DNA from: Acanthamoeba sp. SK_2022b
Lineage: Eukaryota > Discosea > Longamoebia > Acanthamoebidae
NCBI GenBank assembly: GCA_027943245.1
Contig: JANDJZ010000036.1
Coordinates: 1-64,000 of the forward strand
Length of the DNA: 64,000 nucleotides
Reading direction: 5' to 3'
Position numbers and translations under genes: made by a program. How positions within the stretch are numbered: position 1 is the stretch's first letter; each line of letters opens with the position of its first letter. This document shows positions 57,304 through 64,000 of the stretch, piece after piece. Under the pieces are notes generated by a model. That model did not search any database. It saw only the letters and a program-made list of their open reading frames with translations, and was not told the DNA's origin.

Positions 57304-58438
57304 ATGGCAGTTTTGGCACGCGACGCTATCCTCAAGGCCATCAAGGATGGGTACTCCGAACATAAAACGCCGTTACCTCACATTTGGCACAAATTGTGCC
57401 TTGTTGGTAATCACATCATGACACTAGGGAGATTGAGATCGAACCGTTCGATGCGACCGCTGTTGGTTGCGCCAGGTGCCACACTTCTATTTTTAAAGAA
57501 TTATTTTGTCTATTTATTTATTTGTGGCTGACTCAAACGCCCGCAGCATCGACTTGACGCTGTCCAACGAGTTCCGCTTCTACAAGCCTGGTCTTCAAGT
57601 GATCCCCGTCAAGTATGTGCTCGTGTCCAACTGCCCTACTGCCTCCGTTGCAACATTCTCCGCGCTAACAGCATCACACTACAGGCAGGACACCAACTAC
57701 AAGGACCTCACCGAAAAGGTTGTCCTGAAGGAGGGCGAAACGTACGCGGCTTTCTCCTCTAGCGCTCACTGGCCGGCCTTGACCTCTTCGACCTGTTTTA
57801 TTAACCAGGTATCTGCTGCTGCCCGGTACCGCGTGCCTGGGGATCACGCAGGAGACCGTCAAGCTGGCTCCCGGTACGCTACTACTACTACTACAACTGC
57901 CTCGCGGTCGCTGGCTCGTCCCCAGCTTGGAGCTGCCGAGCTTACACACTCCTTCTCCTCTCTTGATGTGACTGCCGGTGGGCGGTGCATGCAGGAATGT
58001 GCGGCCTTCTCGAGGGACGGTCTCGCTTTGCGCGATTGGGTCTGTTCGTGCACATCACGGCCGGATTCATGAACCCGGGCATCAAGAATAGACAGGTGCT
58101 CGAGATCTACAACGCCTCCAACGTACGCTCCCTTTCCGACCACACACGCTCGCTTGCGCTTCGTTCTGCTCCTCATGGCTCCGCCGTGCGCGTGCACTCA
58201 CTGCGCGACACGCCGTTCATTGCCGCCCAACTCTTTCAGCACGCCCTCGCGCTGGTGCCTGGCGAACGGGTATGCCAGTTCATTTTCATGCGCATGGAAG
58301 GCGAGGTACAGCACCGCACAGCGTGGTGATGGACACAGGAAAGCTGGAGAATTTGGGTGGGGGAGGAGCTGCCGATTCTCACTGCTTGGTCTCGTGCAGG
58401 CCGAGTACCACGGCCGATTCGAGACCAACGACCTCTGA
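57304..58438 (+). CDS. dcd: dCTP deaminase-like nucleotide enzyme
   Basis: ATG 57304 (MAVLARDAILKAIKDG). Splices GATGG|GTACTCC to GGAGATTG give EIEIEPFDATAVG, then CASIDLTLSNEFRFYKPGLQ, DTNYKDLTEKVVLKEGETY, LLLPGTACLGITQETVKLAP, MCGLLEGRSRFARLGLFVHI, TAGFMNPGIKNRQVLEIYNA, LALVPGERVCQFIFMRMEGE and AEYHGRFETNDL, stop 58438. This follows dCTP deaminase through its whole length: the GRSxxARLG segment (dCTP-binding Ser/Arg) and the catalytic Glu in VLEIYN are kept. The enzyme deaminates dCTP to dUTP; some relatives also hydrolyse it to dUMP. It acts in dTMP supply. About 190 residues, as in bacterial and archaeal Dcd. Seven or so introns show it is fully settled in this genome. Confidence 0.85.
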
Positions 58439-58665
58439 GGTTCCAAATTTTGTTCGGTTCTCTTGTCCCTCGCAATACACCCTTTGGTTGTCTTGGCATC
58501 CCAACGCGAATGGGCCCAACCGTTGCGTGTGGGTTGCAGGTAAGGGAACCCGCGGCGTAACGCGCCAATCGGAATCTTGCGTAGTTTGGTCGTGGCCGCC
58601 GACAGGGCCGAACCCGGGAGGACAACAACATCTTCCAGAAGAAGTTGTGCTTGAGGCCAAGTTGG

Positions 58666-59918
58666 ATGGGCCTTCCCTTCCTGCAGAAGGTGTTGGATCG
58701 GGCCGCCAAGGGGAGGCGGCGTCGCGGGCTTGTGCTTGAAGCGTCGAGCGAGGATGACTACATTCTCACCCAGAGAACGCTCCTGGTGGCCCTCGTGGCC
58801 GTGCTGGCCGTCTCGCTCCTGCTCGTCCTCTTCCTGGCCTGGTACCTCACTTTGGACGCCACCCACGTTAGAGGCAGTTCAGCAGAGAGCCTCCCTCTTC
58901 AGCGACCACCGCTACGGGCTGCGGAGACGGAGGTGCAGCGAAGCGGACGATTCATTGCCGAGGCACCTTTAGCCAGGGTCAAGCTGCTGACGTCGTGTCA
59001 TCGGTCGGTGGGACACAAGGGGTGGAGCATAAAGAACAAGCTGCTGTACGCCCAACTGCGCCGCTACGACTTTGAGTGGTGGATTCACGGGGAAGACGAG
59101 TACAACACCACTGGTGGAGAACAGAGGCGACCGCTCATCTGGAACAAGACGGTAATGTTGCTCGGAGAGCTCGAGAAAGAGGATGGTCAAAACGCGGGAG
59201 AGCGGGGCTGTGCGTACGATTGGCTGCTATGGATGGACTGCGACTCCCTTGTGTCGAGGTATGCGCCTAGGCAGGCAATCCGTGTGAAGCTGGCGTAGCC
59301 CTCACTACTCTTTACTCTGTCTCGTAAGATTCGACATTACTGTGGAGCAGATGACTGGCCACTACTCTCATAACCATCAGAAGCAGATCTTCCTCACTCG
59401 CGGTACCGAGCACCTTCTTCGTTTCGTTGGTGGCGTGCGATAGCGAGGCGTCATCGCTGACCAATGCCAACGCACAGACAAGAATGGGCTCAATTCGGGA
59501 GTGATGGCCGTGAGGTGCTCTGGCTGGAACCTCGCGCTGTGGCGACGCGTATGGCAGGCGTCCGATCAGTACCTCAACCACCCGTGGGCTGAACAGAAGG
59601 TCCTTCACGCCTTCCTCCAAGACGAACCACAGGTATCCCCCCATCAAACCAAACTGAAATAGCTGGCGTGGCTAACAATGGCGACAGCTGAGGGATCGGA
59701 TCGCCGAGCGGCCGCAGGGGGTGGTGCAGCATGTCGTGGCCCAGGCCCAGCCTTGGCATAAAGCGCGAGCCGGAAGCGGTGATGGAGGGCCGGCGTTCTA
59801 CCGCAGCAGCTTCGTGCTACACTTTGCCGGGGCGACGCCGGAGGAGAAAGACCTCGCGATGGCGCGGCACTACGAGGCCATCATGCTCCATGCCCCCTGG
59901 CTGGACTCAACCCAGTGA
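58666..59918 (+). CDS. Golgi type II glycosyltransferase, GT34 (galactosyl/mannosyltransferase) family
   Basis: ATG 58666 (MGLPFLQKVLDRAAKGRRRR) is the first in-frame Met; a basic cytosolic tail precedes one TM helix (LLVALVAVLAVSLLLVLFLA), so the protein is type II. The luminal part has VKLLTSCHRSVGHKGWSIKN, LLYAQLRRYDFEWWIHGEDE, PLIWNKTVMLLGELEK, and the DxD metal site YDWLLWMDCDSLV. Next exons read FDITVEQMTGHYSHNHQKQI, DKNGLNSGVMAVRCSGWNLA, LWRRVWQASDQYLNHPWAEQ, KVLHAFLQDEPQ and FYRSSFVLHFAGATPEEKDL, stop at 59918. The LNSGV segment, the W.EQ segment and the HFAG histidine are typical of the GMA12/MNN10 group. The acceptor sugar is unknown. Upstream exons before 58666 cannot be excluded. 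Confidence 0.82.
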
Positions 59919-60049
59919 CCAACATCTCCACTCTGGGTAGCGCACGTTGTGCAACCCAAACACCATTTTTGCTCATTGGGAGTACGATTCTTCAGAGTGA
60001 ATAGTGTTGTTACTGTTTGTGCAGAAGAAGAGATGACCCACCATAAGAC

Positions 60050-60794
60050 TTACTCGACTACCCTCTTAAAGTCGACGATCTGCCGAGAGCAAGGAGAATT
60101 ACAAACGAGGTTAGGCAGAGGACGGAGAAGAGAAAGGAGCAGGATGAAACAGAAGCGTACGCCGTGGTCGGGAAGGTCGAAGAAGAGGATGTTGCAGTCC
60201 TTGAAGAACCAGATGCGGTAGTCGATGGGCTCATCCTCGCAACCGCAGCACTTAGTGGCTGTTGACCCGCAAAAAACACCAGTAATTTTAATCACGGCTC
60301 TCATTGGACAAACAAATAAAACGAAGACAATGGGGGAGACCACGCGGGAAGGAGAACGTACACTGGCAGGTCTTGACGACCATGTGAACGTTATCGGGGT
60401 GCTCCTTGGGGGTGGCATCATAGGTACCCTCCTCGTACACGCGGCAGGCGCAGGGCTCGGGGAGCTCAAGATCCATCCGGACCTGTGGAATACGTTTTTA
60501 ACAATTAATAATTAAGATAAAAAACGAATAACATTTTTTTTGTTGAAAAAAAAAATACAAATGAAAAAAAAATGAATTATTAGCCTGCCGTACGTTGGCG
60601 TTGTAGGTGCTGTCATTGTTGAAGGTGTAGGTGATGTTGATGATGGTGTGGAGGTCGTTCTTGGCCGACTCCCACTTGCCGACAAGGCTGCACGAGTCCT
60701 CGGAGGTGTGGGGCTTGACGAGCTTCAGGACAGAGCCGAAGGCCGGCACGGAAAGGCAGAGGACGGCGAGCGCGAGGAAGAGGGCGAACTTCAT
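60050..60794 (-). CDS. Small secreted Cys-rich protein, lipocalin-like
   Basis: ATG 60794 starts a clear signal peptide (MKFALFLALAVLCLSVPAFG). Four exons give about 150 residues: SCSLVGKWESAKNDLHTIIN, ITYTFNNDSTYNAN, joined at GTACGGC to VRMDLELPEPCACRVYEEGT, YDATPKEHPDNVHMVVKTCQ, STKCCGCEDEPIDYRIWFFK, DCNILFFDLPDHG and IVDFKRVVE. The GKW near the mature N-terminus, alternating hydrophobic strands and a late aromatic strand (YRIWFF) suggest a lipocalin-type barrel. Seven Cys lie in the mature part (CAC, CQ, CCGC, DC and SCS), more than typical. Similarity to a named lipocalin is not established. A TATA-like CTTTAAG lies about 50 nt upstream of the start on the minus strand. Confidence 0.68.
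60500..60595. other. AT-rich island inside a lipocalin-like gene intron
   Basis: A-runs and T-runs dominate (for example TTTTTTTTGTTGAAAAAAAA), in contrast to the GC-rich exons on either side. Confidence 0.8.
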
Positions 60795-60985
60795 GTTTGG
60801 CGAGACAGTGAGTGGAGTGAATGAAAAAGGCACTGCGCGCTACTTAAAGCCCTGCCAGGAGTGCGTGCCATTGGGTGGAGGGAAAACGCGAGCGCAAATC
60901 GTGGCCAACCAATAAAAAGTGCACTATTTACTCGTCCGCCAATCAGACCTTGTTGCGACGTCTAGAGTTATTGGCGTGCGTGTGA

Positions 60986-62843
60986 TCACTGGCGTTCCTC
61001 CTCCACCTCTTCGTCGCCCACGGCCGTGGTGAAGAGGCGCGGGTCATACGTTGGTCGCGGGCGCCCGCCCAACGACGCTATGATGGTCACCTCGCGTCAG
61101 CCCAACCCACACGAATGCGGGGATATGAGCTGGCGTCGTACCCAAGCCCAGTGAGAGAGATGGAGTGATGGCTTCGTCGTCATCATCATCCTCACCGTCA
61201 CCTTCGTTGTCGTCTTCGGTGCCCGCCGGGTCCTTGGCTTGATAGGCGGCCCAGCGCGAGCCCAAGGAGGGCGGAGCGTGGGCCTTTGCCTTGCTCCCGG
61301 TCTCGCGACTCAGCGCTCCTGCGTGAGGAGGCACGTCGCGTGAGAACAAGGACGAGCAGACTCCCGAGGAGGGAGAGCTCTCAATACCGCTCGATGAGAA
61401 GGGCGAGAACGGTGACGTGGTCGTTTGTCGCGTTGGGGCCGCGCTCACGACGGACGATGGAGCTCGCGCGGGGCCGTTGACCGTGGGCGTGGACAGAGAG
61501 GCGCGGGAAGAGAGCGAAGACAGCGACGAGAGCGACGAACGCGATGAAGTCGTCGACGTGGTGGAAGCGGAGGAGAACGAAGCCGTAGAGGTGGAGGAAC
61601 GCATTACGGTGGTCGTCGAAGCGGCGAGCGAAGAATCCACCCTTGTGGAAGACGAGCGAACGCTCGAGAGGAGCGTCGTGGATACTCGGCTGCCCGCAGA
61701 CGACAGGGACGACGGAGTGGGCGCGTTCCGTGCGCGCAGGGAGGACGCCCCAACCAAAGGGTGTCCCGACGCCACAGCATCGCTGTCATCGCCCTGCCCA
61801 GCCCCATCGGCCGGGTCCCCGCCACTCACGGCTCGCTCCTGCCCACGACCCTTCGCCTCGACCACGATGTCGTTCTTGCCGAATCCCTTGCTCGTGACCG
61901 TAGGCCGGTACGACCAACGGTTGGCCGCAGCTGCGCCGCTGGCCGGCCGCGTGCCTATTCCTCGGCCCCTGCTCGCGCTCCGTTGTCCGCCGCCGCCGGC
62001 ATCATCGAACTCATCACCCGGTGCACTGCGCCCGCGCCCGCGCCCGCGCCCTCGGCTGCTCCTTCTGATGCCGTCGTTGTCGGCCTGGCACGTCACGGTG
62101 GTCGTCCTGCGCTTCTTGGCCATGGGCTGGTACTCGGAGTACTGCGTCGTGAAGCATGGGTCATCGTCGGCGTCGTCCTCTTCCTCCTCTCGCGCCTGCT
62201 GCGCCTGAAATCCTCCCCACATGCACGCACGCTAGAGGTTCCCTTCTGATCGTAGCAAATGAAGAAGCAACGTGGGAGGATGATCGACGTTTACCTGATA
62301 CTCGTTGAGGAATCCTGCCCACTTGTTCTCCCTCGGCGGGTCATTGGCTTGGCCCGCGTCGTCATAGAACTATGAAAGGGACGTCCAAGGGAATGTTGGA
62401 GACATGCTACACCATGATCGGCCGGTGTCGTCGCGAGTGGTTAGAGAGGTGAACCACCTACCTCCTCGTCTTCCTCTTCGACCCTGCGTTTGTTGGGCGG
62501 GGGCGAAGGCGGGGCCTTGTCCTTGTCCATGTTGTACTTCTGCACGACTGCGCGCAGGTCCTTGGCCTGGTAGGACTGCCCGTACACCTGCCCACATTAT
62601 TAGGTTAATATTTTACCAGTACATTATTTAATTAATTACAATAAATAATACCTTGCGTAGCGATTGCTTCTCGTGGCAGATTTTGCACTCCCATTTGTTT
62701 GTCTTTTTCTTTTGAATCACCTGCAGCAGGTGCGTGAGGAATGAGCAAGCGTGCGCTTACAGTGGAACACTGGGCCACGCACGCACTTGAAACATGCCAC
62801 ATGAAGCACTGTAGCATCGCACGGCCAGGTACTCAATCGGCAT
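60986..62843 (-). CDS. MRNIP-family protein (MRN complex-interacting, UPF0544)
   Basis: ATG 62843 starts MPIEYLAVRCYSASCGMFQ, spliced to VIQKKKTNKWECKICHEKQS, LRK: a split zinc-binding module (C-x4-C, then CxxC) with the family core K.KKT.KW.C..C.EKQS. Next exons read VYGQSYQAKDLRAVVQKYNM, PPSPPPNKRRVEEEDEE and NKWAGFLNEYQ, then a long Ser/Arg/Gly-rich exon (RGRGRGRGRSAPGDEFDDAG; repeated SSLSSLSS) with a second W-x-x-Y/F motif (GSRWAAYQAKDP), matching the NW..YL motif of MRNIP. Splicing at GGCTTGG|GTACGAC to CATAG|CGTCG leads to a short acidic end (TYDPRLFTTAVGDEEVEEER) with a stop at 60986. MRNIP binds and stabilises MRE11-RAD50-NBS1 at DNA damage in animals. At about 480 residues this protein is longer than the human one. 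Confidence 0.85.
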
Positions 62844-62983
62844 TCTTGATGAGGACTCGTAATTCCTTTTTGATTTTTTTGTTTTTTGGTATTGCTTTTA
62901 AAGAAAGAACAGAAAGAAAACAAATATCGTTCAGCAAAATTGTAAAGGCCTGTTGTTCTCTGTCTGACAAGAGAAGAACCAAC
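62844..62983. promoter_or_regulatory. Divergent promoter interval, 140 nt
   Basis: The MRNIP-family gene and the ATP-grasp gene start back to back with 140 nt between their start codons. The interval is AT-rich (TTTTTTGATTTTTTTGTTTT region near 62868-62890). No clear TATA element is assigned. Confidence 0.55.
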
Positions 62984-64000
62984 ATGTTGGAGCAGCTAAA
63001 GGCAGCCAAGCTACGGAAGGCCGAGGGTGTGGCGGAGACGAAGGCTCCGCTTCCCGTAATATGCGGCGGCGACGAAGACTACCGCCGCCTCATGGAGGAG
63101 ACGTAGGCGGCACCCTTGTTCCCTTGTGCGTGACGAAGCGGCGCATTGCCGCTGGGACCTGATCGTTTTTCTTCTTCTTGGTTGGCCGACGTGATGTTCA
63201 GGTACTTTGAGGAGTACTGGGAGAAGATACGGGGCTTCACTTTCCCCTCCACGTTCGTACCCCTCTCGGTGGAGGTCGCTGCCGCCCTGTTGGCTGCCCA
63301 CACCCAGTGGAAGGCTCACCGCGACTGCCCCAAAGTACGCATCGCCTTCCAACCGTTGTCTCCGTGGTTTACTCTGTCTTGCACGTGTCCTTGACCTGCG
63401 CTCTGGTTGTGGTGCAGGGGGGTTGGAAGACCGACTACCCGATACTGTCGCAGCTGGCCGCCGAGATCGATGCTGCCAGACATACGTTGGGCATAGAGAA
63501 TGCGTTTGTGCGCCTGTCCTCCCGGAGTCCCAAGGACGCCGCACTTTCACGGACCGGTACAACAACAGACACTCGCTCCTCTCTGTGCGTGTCTGTCTGT
63601 GTGCGTGTGTGCGCGCGTGTTTCATGTGTGCTGTGCGACACAGTGCTGTACAAGTGGTATTGAACAATCTGCTGCGTGGTGCAGGCTTCCGTGATGTGTT
63701 GGCAGCGGAGTTGGAGAAGGTAAAGGAGCTCGAGGCGGATTGTCCTACAACATCGCTCAATCAGCGCCTTCACGCTCTGTATCGCGCGTCGACGGTGGCA
63801 CTCAAGGTGAACAGCGGAGAAGAAGGTGCGGCGAACCAAAAACTCTCAGCCTGCCGCTCGTCTTTCTACCACGAGAACTCACCCAAGGTCTGCGCCGCTC
63901 ATTACAAACATGGCAAGGCGTTCAACTGCTGGTGGAGAGCCCACGCATTCAGGGCGACCTCGAAACAGTGGTCAACGAGCGGAAGACTGATTTCAATGTG
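62984..64000 (+). CDS. Cdc123/D123-like ATP-grasp protein (partial)
   Basis: ATG 62984 (MLEQLKAAKLRKAEGVAETK). Splice GGAGAC|GTAGGC to AG|GTACTTTG gives YFEEYWEKIRGFTFPSTFVP, LSVEVAAALLAAHTQWKAHR. The next exon has GGWKTDYPILSQLAAEIDAA and the motif NAFVRLSSRSPKDAALS. Then FRDVLAAELEKVKELEADCP, LNQRLHALYRASTVALKVNS, and near the edge LLVESPRIQGDLETVVNERK. The Phe/Thr/Pro segment (FTFPSTFVPLS), the acidic helices, and (F/L)VxLSSRSPKDA correspond to the N-terminal half of Cdc123/D123-type ATP-grasp proteins (human LNWSAPRDA). Cdc123 helps assemble eIF2; this paralogue type's role is unknown. It is cut by the window end. Confidence 0.65.

Overview
This is an intron-rich, GC-rich eukaryotic nuclear window with very short intergenic spaces. 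Most exons are 50-200 nt and most introns 50-150 nt (GT-AG). Many introns and a few intergenic stretches carry AT-rich islands or microsatellites. The protein repertoire (dCTP deaminase-like enzyme, SAP-WGR-PARP, SIN3-type PAH protein, PH/kelch/VPS9 signalling protein, Cdc123-like ATP-grasp protein) and the gene structure suit a free-living amoebozoan such as Acanthamoeba. That assignment is an inference. Splice junctions were read by hand from frame continuity and family similarity, so each CDS range is a gene span from start to stop including introns.

Layout: 1-2457 (-) partial Ser/Pro-rich nuclear-type protein with a weak DEK/SAP-like segment; 3953-4510 (+) small membrane protein; 4889-6320 (+) SDR16C-like dehydrogenase; then a tandem minus-strand run of a mitochondrial-type rhomboid protease (6435-7872), a CZIB/DUF866 zinc protein (7947-9068), a PH-kelch-VPS9 multidomain protein (9248-15060) and a four-TM protein (15456-16488). 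On the plus strand follow an unrecognised coiled-coil protein (16691-19957), a PB1 protein (20243-21505) and RPA1 (21620-24634). Next are minus-strand aldehyde dehydrogenase (24766-27643) and an armadillo-repeat protein (28498-31119).

The middle (32-46 kb) is rich in nuclear proteins: an unrecognised basic protein (32043-34845), a helicase-associated-domain protein (35195-37855), a three-repeat Myb protein (38204-40231, -), a minimal SIN3-like PAH protein (41105-41827), a possible SNF5-like protein (42779-45348) and a two-TM protein (45630-46388).

The right part holds a four-CBS-domain protein (46885-50181, -), an RRM-STEEP1 fusion (50862-52310), a BAP31-like ER protein (52464-53337, -), a PARP3-like polymerase (53932-56105), a CDK-substrate-like protein (56261-57092, -), a dCTP deaminase-like protein (57304-58438), a GT34-type glycosyltransferase (58666-59918), a secreted lipocalin-like protein (60050-60794, -), an MRNIP homologue (60986-62843, -) and a partial Cdc123-like ATP-grasp gene (62984 to the edge).

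Three genes point to DNA replication or damage response (RPA1, PARP3-like, MRNIP) and at least four to chromatin or transcription. I see no sign that these clusters are operons. No tRNA, rRNA, CRISPR or intact transposon was recognised. The most unusual items are the RRM-STEEP1 and PH-kelch-VPS9 architectures, the eukaryotic dCTP deaminase, two long perfect palindromes near or inside the PARP gene, and introns built of or bounded by simple repeats.
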